From: Riemerella anatipestifer
Lineage (GTDB): Bacteria > Bacteroidota > Bacteroidia > Flavobacteriales > Weeksellaceae
NCBI RefSeq assembly: GCF_009670965.2
Contig: NZ_CP073239.1
Span: 62,001-126,000, forward strand
Length of the DNA stretch: 64,000 nt
Direction of reading: 5' to 3'
The stretch's first letter is position 1; each line of letters opens with the position of its first letter. The position numbers were made by a program, and so were the translations under genes. This document shows, in pieces, positions 36,621 to 44,369 of this stretch. The notes beneath the pieces are model-generated. The model searched no databases, was not told where the DNA came from, and saw only the letters and a list, made by a program, of their open reading frames with translations.

Positions 36621-38198
36621 TTAGTTATACTTAGATGCTAAATCATTAGCAGCTTGTCTTAGCACACCTGTAATTTCATCATCAATTTTACCTGCCTTAA
36701 TTTTAGCCATAGTGTCTGGGTGCTTAGATCTCAAGAATTCTACATATTCTTTTTGGAACTCCTTAACCTTATTTACAGGTACATTTCTCAATAAGTTTTC
36801 TGTACCCGCGTAAATCATCGCCACTTGGCTATCTACAGGTAGTGGAGAGTTTACTGGTTGCTTAAGAATTTCCACATTTTTTTCACCTTTTGTGATTACC
36901 GCTAAAGTTGCAGCATCAAGGTCAGAACCGAACTTAGCAAACGCTTCTAATTCTTTATATTGTGCTTGGTCTAACTTAAGTGTACCTGATACTTTCTTCA
37001 TTGACTTAATCTGAGCGTTACCTCCTACTCTTGATACAGAGATACCCACATTAATTGCAGGACGCACCCCAGAGTTAAATAAATCTGACTCTAAAAATAT
37101 TTGTCCATCTGTAATAGAGATTACGTTAGTAGGGATATAAGCAGATACGTCTCCCGCTTGAGTTTCAATAATTGGTAATGCAGTAAGAGAACCTCCTCCT
37201 TTAACGATTGGTTTTAAAGAATCAGGAAGGTCGTTCATTTGCTTAGCAATGCTATCATCAGCAATTACCTTAGCAGCTCTTTCTAAAAGTCTAGAGTGTA
37301 AATAGAATACGTCCCCTGGATAAGCCTCACGACCTGGTGGTCTTCTTAATAAAAGTGAAAGCTCACGATAAGCCACTGCTTGCTTAGATAAATCATCATA
37401 AACGATAAGAGCAGGACGACCTGTATCACGGAAATACTCTCCAATAGCAGCACCTGCCATAGGAGCATACACCTGCATAGGTGAAGGGTCTGAAGCATTA
37501 GCAGCTACTACTACTGTATAAGCCATAGCTCCTTTATCCTCTAGTGTTTTAACAATTTGTGCTACGGTAGAACCTTTCTGACCTACTGCAACATAAATAC
37601 AGAATACAGGCTCACCAGCATCATAAAACTCTTTTTGGTTAAGAATCGTATCTATCGCTACGGTAGTTTTGCCTGTCTGACGGTCACCAATGATAAGCTC
37701 TCTCTGACCTCTTCCGATAGGAATCATAGAGTCAACCGCTACGATACCTGTTTGCAAAGGCTCATTAACTGGCTGTCTGTAGATAACCCCTGGAGCTTTT
37801 CTTTCCAAAGGCATCTCATAAAGCTCTCCTCCGATAGGACCTTTACCATCTATAGGGTTACCTAGAGTATCTACAACTCTTCCTAACATACCTTCTCCTA
37901 CTTTGATAGAAGAAATTCTGTTAGTTCTTTTAACAGTATCCCCTTCTTTTACTTGTTTAGACTCTCCTAGTAGAGCAACCCCTACATTATCTTCTTCTAA
38001 GTTTAATACAATTCCTTCAATACCACTTTCAAATTTAACAAGCTCACCGTATTGTACATTTTCTAGTCCATATACACGAGCAATACCGTCTCCTATTTGA
38101 AGCACTGTACCTACCTCCTCAACATTAGATTGAGTATCAAAATTTGCTAATTGCTGTTTTAAAATTGCAGATACTTCTGCTGGATTTATTTCTGCCAT
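36621..38198 (-). CDS. atpA: ATP synthase F1 alpha subunit
   Basis: 525 residues. Walker A GDRQTGKT at 171-178, then the conserved [48 protein letters not shown] region and [10 protein letters not shown]. Alpha subunits bind nucleotide at non-catalytic sites and form the hexameric head with beta. Between atpH (17 bases) and atpG in the operon. Confidence 0.98.
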   Translation of the reverse strand: MAEINPAEVSAILKQQLANFDTQSNVEEVGTVLQIGDGIARVYGLENVQYGELVKFESGIEGIVLNLEEDNVGVALLGESKQVKEGDTVKRTNRISSIKVGEGMLGRVVDTLGNPIDGKGPIGGELYEMPLERKAPGVIYRQPVNEPLQTGIVAVDSMIPIGRGQRELIIGDRQTGKTTVAIDTILNQKEFYDAGEPVFCIYVAVGQKGSTVAQIVKTLEDKGAMAYTVVVAANASDPSPMQVYAPMAGAAIGEYFRDTGRPALIVYDDLSKQAVAYRELSLLLRRPPGREAYPGDVFYLHSRLLERAAKVIADDSIAKQMNDLPDSLKPIVKGGGSLTALPIIETQAGDVSAYIPTNVISITDGQIFLESDLFNSGVRPAINVGISVSRVGGNAQIKSMKKVSGTLKLDQAQYKELEAFAKFGSDLDAATLAVITKGEKNVEILKQPVNSPLPVDSQVAMIYAGTENLLRNVPVNKVKEFQKEYVEFLRSKHPDTMAKIKAGKIDDEITGVLRQAANDLASKYN

Positions 38199-38215
38199 TG
38201 TATGGTTATTTTTTC

Positions 38216-38755
38216 TTAATTCAACTGAAATTCTTTTTTCATCTGAGCCAACTTAGTTCTTACTGAAGTATCTAATTGTTGGTCTCCTACTCTCAAAACA
38301 TACCCGCCTAATAAATCTGGATTTACATTGATTTTTAAATCATGAGATGCTCCAGAATTCACAAGACTAGAAGATTTTAATATTTTATCAATATTTTCTT
38401 GAGAAAGAGAAGCCGCAGTTGTCAAAGTAATTCTTTGTACTCCGTTGATATCTTCTACTTTATCTATAAAATCTTGTGCTATAAACTTAAGCTGAGCCTC
38501 TCTACCTTGACGGATAACTAATGAAATTAAATTCTGACTAGTAGCACTAAGTCCTTTAAAAATTTCTTTAGCTACCGCTATTTTTTTCTTATAGTCAATA
38601 AAAGGCGTTTGTAAAAAACGGTTAAGTTCTTTACTCTCACTCATAATCTTAACTACGGCTTTCATATCAGAAAACACAGTAGAGGTTTGCTGAGACTCTT
38701 GGGCAAAATCCAAAAGACCCTTAGCATATCTTTTGGCTACTTTAGATGTTCTCAT
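38216..38755 (-). CDS. atpH: ATP synthase F1 delta subunit
   Basis: 179 residues. N-terminal helical bundle starting [15 protein letters not shown] and the C-terminal [27 protein letters not shown] are typical of the delta (OSCP) subunit that joins the stator stalk to F1. It begins 2 bases after atpF ends, so translation is probably coupled. Confidence 0.94.
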   Translation of the reverse strand: MRTSKVAKRYAKGLLDFAQESQQTSTVFSDMKAVVKIMSESKELNRFLQTPFIDYKKKIAVAKEIFKGLSATSQNLISLVIRQGREAQLKFIAQDFIDKVEDINGVQRITLTTAASLSQENIDKILKSSSLVNSGASHDLKINVNPDLLGGYVLRVGDQQLDTSVRTKLAQMKKEFQLN

Positions 38756-38757
38756 TT

Positions 38758-39252
38758 TTAGTTAAGATTAGATTTATTCAACATGTTCTCTACTAAAGCA
38801 TTTTGAGCTTCAGTATTATCTAATTTTTGTTTAAGAATAGTTTCGGCTATACTTAGAGATAAAGCACCCACTTGGTTTTTAATATCAGCCATAGCCGCAG
38901 ACTTCTCTGCTGCTATTGATTGCTTCGCAGCTGCAATCATTTTATCACCTTCTACTTTAGCTACCTCTTTAGCTTCATTTACAATTCTATCCTTAATCTC
39001 TCTAGCTTCTTTTAGTATAGCATCTCTTTCTACCTTAGCTTCACGAATAATTCTCTCATTATCCGCTTTTAAATCTTCCATCTCCTTTTTAGCTAATTTT
39101 GCTTGGTTCAAAGCATCTACAATAGAAGTCTCTCTATCATTAACCGTTTTAAGGATAGGTTTCCATGCAAACTTAGATAGTAAAAGTACTAAAATAAGGA
39201 AAACCACTAAAGACCATATAAGGTTACCTTCTGAAGGAATTAATAAATCCAT
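38758..39252 (-). CDS. atpF: ATP synthase F0 b subunit
   Basis: 164 residues. One N-terminal membrane helix (about 8-27, LIWSLVVFLILVLLLSKFAWKPI) followed by a long charged helix rich in K/E/A that forms the dimeric peripheral stalk. Gene order E-F-H is standard. A stable hairpin lies in the 96-base gap before it. Confidence 0.94.
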   Translation of the reverse strand: MDLLIPSEGNLIWSLVVFLILVLLLSKFAWKPILKTVNDRETSIVDALNQAKLAKKEMEDLKADNERIIREAKVERDAILKEAREIKDRIVNEAKEVAKVEGDKMIAAAKQSIAAEKSAAMADIKNQVGALSLSIAETILKQKLDNTEAQNALVENMLNKSNLN

Positions 39253-39304
39253 ATTATTTAAGATATTAATTTATATTGTTATTTAATTTTTCTTAAAATC
39301 AAAA

Positions 39305-39338
39305 GAAAAGCGACAGACCAACCGTCTGTACGCTTTTC
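39305..39338 (-). terminator. Strong intra-operon hairpin after atpE
   Basis: GAAAAGCG + ACAGAC pairs with GTCTGT + CGCTTTTC (14 bp with one bulged A, loop CAACC), followed on the minus strand by CTTTTCTTTTG. It sits 11 bases after the atpE stop and looks like a partial terminator or 3'-end stabiliser that would raise c-subunit mRNA over downstream genes. Confidence 0.65.
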
Positions 39339-39348
39339 AGTTTTTAGA

Positions 39349-39558
39349 TTATCCGTTTCCTAGTAATGCTACTACGATACCGAATAGACCAGCACCCTCG
39401 ATAAGAGCTGCTGCGATAATCATTGCAGTTTGGATTTTTCCTGATTGTTCTGGTTGTCTAGCAATAGCGTCCATTGCGTGACCACCAATTTTACCAATTC
39501 CTAATCCTACACCTAGAACTGCTAAACCAGCTCCGATTGCTGCGATACTACCTGTCAT
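39349..39558 (-). CDS. atpE: ATP synthase F0 c subunit
   Basis: 69 residues forming two membrane helices joined by the polar loop ARQPEQ. The first helix has the packed glycine motif GAGLAVLGVGLGIGKIGG; the second carries the ion-binding glutamate in ALIEGAGLFG. The residues around the glutamate do not show the Q/E-S/T set of sodium-type rings, so proton use is likely (inference). Several copies form the rotor ring, consistent with the downstream hairpin that may raise its expression. Confidence 0.95.
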   Translation of the reverse strand: MTGSIAAIGAGLAVLGVGLGIGKIGGHAMDAIARQPEQSGKIQTAMIIAAALIEGAGLFGIVVALLGNG

Positions 39559-39612
39559 AACTTTAAATTTAAAAGGTTGATATTAATTATTTTTATTTTC
39601 TTTAACTTAATT

Positions 39613-40671
39613 TTAATGATGCCCTTCTTCTACTGCCATTCCTATAAATAGAGCTGTAAGTAAGGTAAAGATGTATGCCTGCAAAGCTGCTACCAATAAC
39701 TCTAATGTATTTATAAAAAGAGTAAGCATGATAGAAACTGGTGCGATAGCATAAGTTTCCATTATAAATATAAGAGATATTAAACTCAAGATTACGATGT
39801 GCCCTGCAGTCATATTCGCAAAAAGACGAATCATCAATGCGAAAGGCTTAGTAAACATACCTAAAATTTCCACTGGCACTAAGATAACATAAACCAAAGC
39901 TTTACCTGCCCACGGCATATTGTGCCCTAATGGGTCAAATATATGCGACCAATAAGTCTTTTTACCACTAAATGTTACTATAATAAATGTAAGAACTGCC
40001 AACACCATTGTAAAGGCGATATTACCTGAAACATTGGCTGCACCTGGAATAAGCCCAAGTAAGTTAACAATCCATATAAACAAGAATAACGTTACTAAAT
40101 ACGGCGTATACTTTAGATAGTTTTTAGTCCCAATATTTTCTAAAGCAATATCATCTCTCACGAAAAGCACTAAAGGCTCCAAAAATTTAGCTATCCCTCT
40201 AGGAACTCCATTAGAAGTGTAGCTAGACTTAGTAGCAAAAGCTAAAATAATTAGTAAAACGGCAGCTAATAAAGTTTGTGCTACATTTTTAGTTATAGAA
40301 AAATCCAATGGTCTTTCATTGGAAGGATGCCCATCATGCATCTCTAAAGTACCATTGGCATCAGTTTTGTATATTTTGTTATGGTATAACTTATAGTAGT
40401 TACCATCTACTTGAGCTACCTCATCCTCATGATGACCAAAATGAGATGAAGAAAAAATCTTCAATCCATTATCCCAAAGTATCACAGGTAAAGAAAACCC
40501 GATACTTTTATCTCCTTCCCCCCAAAGATGCCAACTGTGGGAGTCTGAGATGTGATGCATAATGTCTGGAACTGGATTGTACTTCTCTCCAGATTGTTTA
40601 GTCTCGGTAGAGGCATTAGCCCAACCCATCATAAAAATGGTCAACAATAAAATAACTCTCTTGAAGTGCAT
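39613..40671 (-). CDS. atpB: ATP synthase F0 a subunit
   Basis: 352 residues, longer than the about 270 of E. coli because of an N-terminal signal-like segment (about 5-20) and a His/Asp-rich extracytoplasmic region (about 25-125) typical of Bacteroidota. The C-terminal five or six helices include FAKPFALMIRLFANMTAGH-type sequence with the essential arginine, here in KPFALMIRLFANMTAGH. It forms the proton half-channels next to the c-ring. Precedes atpE by 54 bases. Confidence 0.95.
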   Translation of the reverse strand: MHFKRVILLLTIFMMGWANASTETKQSGEKYNPVPDIMHHISDSHSWHLWGEGDKSIGFSLPVILWDNGLKIFSSSHFGHHEDEVAQVDGNYYKLYHNKIYKTDANGTLEMHDGHPSNERPLDFSITKNVAQTLLAAVLLIILAFATKSSYTSNGVPRGIAKFLEPLVLFVRDDIALENIGTKNYLKYTPYLVTLFLFIWIVNLLGLIPGAANVSGNIAFTMVLAVLTFIIVTFSGKKTYWSHIFDPLGHNMPWAGKALVYVILVPVEILGMFTKPFALMIRLFANMTAGHIVILSLISLIFIMETYAIAPVSIMLTLFINTLELLVAALQAYIFTLLTALFIGMAVEEGHH

Positions 40672-40743
40672 TTTCTTCAGTTTATAATTTCTGCAAAAGT
40701 AGGAAATTGATTTTATATTTTCAAATTAAAAAAAATTAAAATT

Positions 40744-41112
40744 TTATGATTTTTGTTGGCTTTTAAGATTTTTAGAAATCAGACTGATTATCAAAACTGT
40801 TTCTATTAAAAGATAGAAAAAATAAAGCCCCACAGATACCATAAGTTGTTCTTTCAGGTCAGGAAAAACATAAAAAAGATATAAAAAAGCACCCATTTTC
40901 AGTATCATAAATGCCATGTAGACAAATCCCATAATATCCTTTTTAAAAAGACCAACCCCTCCTACCGTTATAAGACCTAAAAAGTGTAGAAAAGCAATTA
41001 GAAAATGTAGTGATAATGGATACTGAAACAATAGAGATTGTCCTAGAATACCAAAAACAACCACTATACAATATACTAGAATAGATAGTAAAATTTGACG
41101 CGAATATTTCAT
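40744..41112 (-). CDS. Small membrane protein heading the ATP synthase operon (AtpI-like position)
   Basis: 122 residues from ATG 41112; a TTG at 41160 lies upstream of the promoter and is rejected. Four hydrophobic helices (about 8-28, 34-54, 60-82, 92-112) with short loops and a basic tail. The position before atpB and the four-helix size recall AtpI/DUF6168 proteins that help assemble the c-ring or supply magnesium, but sequence similarity is not evident by eye. A near-consensus promoter lies 4 bases before the start, so its transcript would be leaderless. Confidence 0.65.
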   Translation of the reverse strand: MKYSRQILLSILVYCIVVVFGILGQSLLFQYPLSLHFLIAFLHFLGLITVGGVGLFKKDIMGFVYMAFMILKMGAFLYLFYVFPDLKEQLMVSVGLYFFYLLIETVLIISLISKNLKSQQKS

Positions 41113-41116
41113 TCGA

Positions 41117-41147
41117 CAAAAATAGTCTATTACACAATGATTCCAAA
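41117..41147 (-). promoter_or_regulatory. Bacteroidota-type promoter of the ATP synthase operon
   Basis: Minus strand: TTTG (41147-41144), 19 nt, TATTTTTG (41124-41117). Only TCGA separates it from ATG 41112. Confidence 0.68.
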
Positions 41148-41219
41148 AAAAATAATTCAATACAAATACCTACTTAAATAATAACTCTTATATTTTGATT
41201 TTTGAAGGCAAATTTTATT

Positions 41220-41227
41220 TAATTTTG
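41220..41227 (+). promoter_or_regulatory. Candidate -7 element for the MFS transporter gene
   Basis: TAATTTTG, ending 17 nt before the ATG. A TTTG lies 22 nt upstream (41194-41197), slightly longer than the usual spacing. Confidence 0.42.
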
Positions 41228-41244
41228 CTCCTTATTTTAAAAAT

Positions 41245-42462
41245 ATGGAAAAGCCTCATAAGTCTGCAGCTATTAGCTTTATTTTTATTACTCTCCTTAT
41301 AGACATTACAGGCTGGGGCATTATTATACCTGTAGTACCTAAATTGATAGAGGAACTCATCAATGGAGATATTAGTCTTGCTTCTAAGTATGGAGGGTGG
41401 TTGAGTTTCGCTTATGCGGTTATGCAGTTTATTTTTGCTCCAGTATTGGGTAATTTAAGCGACCAGTTTGGACGGCGTCCTGTTATCCTATTCTCGCTAT
41501 TAGGTTTTTCAGTAAACTTTTTTCTACAAGCTTGGGCTCCTAGCATTTTGTGGTTGTTTATAGGTCGTCTTCTATCCGGTATTACAGGAGCAAGCATCAC
41601 AACTGCCAGTGCCTACATTGCAGATATAAGTACAGAACAAGATCGTTCAAAAAATTTTGGAATTATTGGAGCTGCATTTGGGTTAGGCTTTATTATTGGT
41701 CCTGTACTTGGAGGTGTATTAGGACATTACGGTGCCAGAATACCTTTTTTAGCAGCAGGTGCACTTTGCCTTATCAACTTTCTATACGGTTTTTTTATAC
41801 TACCTGAAAGTCTTTCCAAAGAACACAGACGGAAATTTAATTGGAAAAGAGCTAACCCCATAGGCTCTCTTCTACAGCTAAGAAAATACCCTGAGTTGTA
41901 TAAACTTATCTTAGCCTGGTTCTTAGTCTATATTGCCTCCCATGCAGTACAAACTAACTGGGCTTATTTTGGTATTTATAGATTTGGTTGGAGTGAAAAA
42001 ACAGTAGGGATTTCACTTGGTGTAATGGGAGGATTAACAGCTTTGGTGCAAGGCGTTATACTAAGAAAAGTAAATCCTAAAATAGGTAATGAAAGAAGTA
42101 TCTTTTATGGCATTGGTATGTATAGTTTAGGAATGCTACTTTTCTCATTTGCAGGAAGCAGTTGGATGATGTTTGCCATTCTTGGTATCTATTGTTTGGG
42201 AGGAATCGCTGGCCCCTCTTTACAATCCGTTATTTCCACAAAAGTATCTGCGAGTGAGCAAGGCGACCTACAAGGAGCTCTTACCAGCATTATTAGCCTC
42301 ACTAGTATTATTGGCCCGCCTCTTATGACAAATATTTTTTACTATTTCACTCATAATGATGCTCCTTTTAAGTTTGCTGGTGCCCCTTTCTTTGTTGGAT
42401 TTATTTTAATGAGTATTAGCACCTATATAGTTTACCGTGGATTTTATAAAAATAAAAAATAA
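41245..42462 (+). CDS. TetA-like (TCR/Tet family) MFS drug efflux transporter
   Basis: 405 residues with twelve membrane helices. Motif A after helix 2 is GNLSDQFGRRPVIL, matching the drug:H+ antiporter signature G-x-L-a-D-r-x-G-r-k/r-x; helix 1 has TLLIDITGWGIIIPVVP and helix 4-5 has GRLLSGITGAS and the proton-antiport motif region GPVLGGVLG. These define the 12-helix Tet/TCR group. Close relatives range from true tetracycline pumps to chromosomal exporters of unknown substrate; no TetR gene is adjacent, so substrate and inducibility cannot be stated. The next gene is tatA. Confidence 0.85.
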   Translation: MEKPHKSAAISFIFITLLIDITGWGIIIPVVPKLIEELINGDISLASKYGGWLSFAYAVMQFIFAPVLGNLSDQFGRRPVILFSLLGFSVNFFLQAWAPSILWLFIGRLLSGITGASITTASAYIADISTEQDRSKNFGIIGAAFGLGFIIGPVLGGVLGHYGARIPFLAAGALCLINFLYGFFILPESLSKEHRRKFNWKRANPIGSLLQLRKYPELYKLILAWFLVYIASHAVQTNWAYFGIYRFGWSEKTVGISLGVMGGLTALVQGVILRKVNPKIGNERSIFYGIGMYSLGMLLFSFAGSSWMMFAILGIYCLGGIAGPSLQSVISTKVSASEQGDLQGALTSIISLTSIIGPPLMTNIFYYFTHNDAPFKFAGAPFFVGFILMSISTYIVYRGFYKNKK

Positions 42463-42500
42463 TTTTTTTCGTTTCATACTTTTATTTGTAATTTAGCAGA

Positions 42501-42842
42501 ATGGATTTTAGTTTTAGTGAAATGTTAGTAATAGCACTAGTAGTATTAGTGCTTTTTGGACCTAAAAAGATCCCAGAAATAGCTCGTGGGTTAGGTGAAG
42601 GTGTTAGAAAAATGAAGTCTGCAATGGAAGACATCAAAACCGAAATCATGAAGGAGACAGACAACCCTGTATCTGAAATAAAAAAGGAAATTGAGCAGGT
42701 AAAACAATCTGTACAAGAAGTAAATCCTTTGAACGATATTAAGAAAGACCTTACCGAAGCGACCAACGATATTGTAAATCTAGATAAAAAACCTAGTGTA
42801 TCACAACTAGACGACGCTCACGAAGGACCCGTAAGCAGATAG
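42501..42842 (+). CDS. tatA: Twin-arginine translocase subunit TatA/TatB family
   Basis: 113 residues. The N-terminal membrane helix MLVIALVVLVLFGPKKIPEIARGLGEGVRKMK contains the FGP hinge and amphipathic helix of TatA/E/B; the rest is a charged tail. Bacteroidota commonly use a single TatA-like protein with TatC. The tail length is between TatA and TatB, so the class is uncertain. It pairs with the PAP2 gene 6 bases downstream. Two exported proteins at 46.6 and 48.4 kb carry R-K Tat-like signals. Confidence 0.9.
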   Translation: MDFSFSEMLVIALVVLVLFGPKKIPEIARGLGEGVRKMKSAMEDIKTEIMKETDNPVSEIKKEIEQVKQSVQEVNPLNDIKKDLTEATNDIVNLDKKPSVSQLDDAHEGPVSR

Positions 42843-42848
42843 AGTAAT

Positions 42849-43409
42849 ATGCACAAAATCATAGAGCTTGACCAATCTCTCTTTCTTTATCTAAATGGAT
42901 TAGGTAATACCTATTTTGACACCTTTTGGGTTATGGTATCAGGCAAACTTACTTGGTTGCCTCTCTATTTTATATTTTTATATCTCATCATAAAAAACTA
43001 CGAGAAGAAAAAAGTCATTTATATCCTCCTATTTATTACTCTAGGAATTATTACTTCCGACCAGATTGCTAATATTTTTAAAATAGGAGTTCATAGATTT
43101 CGTCCGTGCCACGAACCACTCTTAGAGGGATTAGTAAGAGAAGTAAAATGCGGTGGACCTTTTGGTTTTTATTCAGCACACGCTTCTAATAGTTTTTTTA
43201 TAGCTTCTTTTATGAATCTTCTTTTTTCAAAAAAGATTAGATTTTTCGGTTTAATGGTGTTTGCTTGGGCATCTTTTGTAGCTTATAGTAGAATTTATTT
43301 AGGAGTTCATTATCCACTAGATATTATTTACGGAGCAATGGTAGGTTTTCTCTTAGGTGGCTTTTTTGGGAGTTTAGCACTTTATGCGAGTAGACCTAAA
43401 AAGCTTTAA
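42849..43409 (+). CDS. Membrane PAP2-family phosphatase
   Basis: 186 residues with about five membrane helices. The acid-phosphatase motifs are KIGVHRFRP (C1), SAHAS (C2) and SRIYLGVHYPLD (C3) with the catalytic His residues. Such integral enzymes dephosphorylate lipids such as phosphatidic acid, undecaprenyl pyrophosphate or lipid A; the substrate cannot be fixed by sequence. It is coupled to tatA (6-base gap). Confidence 0.9.
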   Translation: MHKIIELDQSLFLYLNGLGNTYFDTFWVMVSGKLTWLPLYFIFLYLIIKNYEKKKVIYILLFITLGIITSDQIANIFKIGVHRFRPCHEPLLEGLVREVKCGGPFGFYSAHASNSFFIASFMNLLFSKKIRFFGLMVFAWASFVAYSRIYLGVHYPLDIIYGAMVGFLLGGFFGSLALYASRPKKL

Positions 43410-43504
43410 CCACCTCTTCTCTATCAGTAATTAAGTAAGAATACAAAAAAATAAAACTACTAATCAATTAGTTACAAAAAATAAAAATATTTCAACTCTA
43501 TTTT

Positions 43505-43535
43505 TTTGGTAAATAAAAAAATCGTCGTATATTTG
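43505..43535 (+). promoter_or_regulatory. Bacteroidota-type promoter of the initiator tRNA gene
   Basis: TTTG (43505-43508), 19 nt, TATATTTG (43528-43535), an exact consensus match, followed after 11 nt by the tRNA. Confidence 0.75.
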
Positions 43536-43546
43536 CACCACAATAT

Positions 43547-43619
43547 CGCGGGGTGGAGCAGTAGGTAGCTCGCAGGGCTCATAACCCTGAGGTCGCACGT
43601 TCGAGTCGTGTCCCCGCTA
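43547..43619 (+). tRNA. Initiator tRNA-fMet (anticodon CAT)
   Basis: 73 nt ending with discriminator A; CCA is not encoded. The acceptor stem CGCGGGG pairs with CCCCGCT, leaving a C1-U72 mismatch as expected for an initiator. The anticodon arm CAGGG-CTCATAA-CCCTG has the three consecutive G-C pairs that direct the tRNA to the ribosomal P site. The T arm has GTTCGAGTC. It has its own consensus promoter and terminator. Confidence 0.95.
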
Positions 43620-43627
43620 CTACTTAG

Positions 43628-43654
43628 AAAAGGATGATAATTTATCATCCTTTT
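43628..43654 (+). terminator. Rho-independent terminator of the initiator tRNA
   Basis: AAAAGGATGATAA / TTATCATCCTTTT inverted repeat followed by a T-run, 9 bases after the tRNA. Confidence 0.85.
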
Positions 43655-43680
43655 TTTTATTTTTATGATTACCTCTTGGT

Positions 43681-44358
43681 TTAAAAAACCTCTCTAAAAA
43701 TATCCAACGATTTAGGCTCACTAAATTCAGGAATATGATACTTACAATATCTCATTAGAACATCTATTATATCTCTCCTTTCACTAGCATCTATCGGAGT
43801 TTTAACAAACATCAAGCTTTCTATATTTTTTAATATATCCGACAAAGGTCTATTGACAGTAAACTCATTCTCCACCTCTTGAAAACATCCATTTTTTAAA
43901 TCAAAGAAAGTACCTTCTGTAAATAAAAATCCATAACCAATATTCTTTATTATGGAATAAATGGAAAATATCAGTGCGTTTTTATTGTCCATATTGATAT
44001 AAAACTCTTCCACACACTTATAAAGACTATCTTCCACAACTTCATAAGGAACAGTTTTTAGAATAAACTCTGCTAAAAGAGTCATTTGAGCATTATTAAC
44101 CAAAGTGAAATCTATCATCTTTGATATTTCTGAAAGAGAAATTTGGTTTACCAATGGTAATGCTCCACTTTTAGTTTTGGAAACATTAAAATCCACCCCT
44201 ATTAAAGGCATAAGATACACTTTCTGCTTATTCCGAGCTAGATAAATATTCTTAACAAAGTAAGACTGAATACCCGCTTCTCTTTCTAAAATACGAAGCA
44301 CAGCTCCAGAGTCGTTATATTTAGTATAAGATAGTATAAACCCTTGTAAAGATTGCAA
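43681..44358 (-). CDS. recO: DNA repair protein RecO
   Basis: 225 residues from a TTG start at 44358 (MQSLQGF...), chosen because no ATG or GTG gives the conserved N-terminal OB-fold start. The N-terminal strand pattern GFILSYTKYNDSGAVLRILEREAG and the C-terminal helical bundle match RecO of Bacteroidota; the zinc-finger cysteines of some RecO proteins are absent. RecO promotes RecA loading and strand annealing with RecR and RecF (recF at 20.7 kb). It follows porZ by 11 bases, a recurrent pairing in this group. Confidence 0.85.
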   Translation of the reverse strand: MQSLQGFILSYTKYNDSGAVLRILEREAGIQSYFVKNIYLARNKQKVYLMPLIGVDFNVSKTKSGALPLVNQISLSEISKMIDFTLVNNAQMTLLAEFILKTVPYEVVEDSLYKCVEEFYINMDNKNALIFSIYSIIKNIGYGFLFTEGTFFDLKNGCFQEVENEFTVNRPLSDILKNIESLMFVKTPIDASERRDIIDVLMRYCKYHIPEFSEPKSLDIFREVF

Positions 44359-44369
44359 TTTTAGTGTAT

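Noticed and set aside
37557..37865. 102-codon plus-strand frame inside atpA
   Set aside because: Antisense shadow of a highly conserved gene, cysteine- and arginine-rich composition typical of reverse frames.
41245..42462. Acquired tetracycline-resistance determinant
   Set aside because: The transporter is TetA-like, but no tetR, transposon ends or resistance genes surround it and base use is like its neighbours; it is probably chromosomal with unknown substrate.
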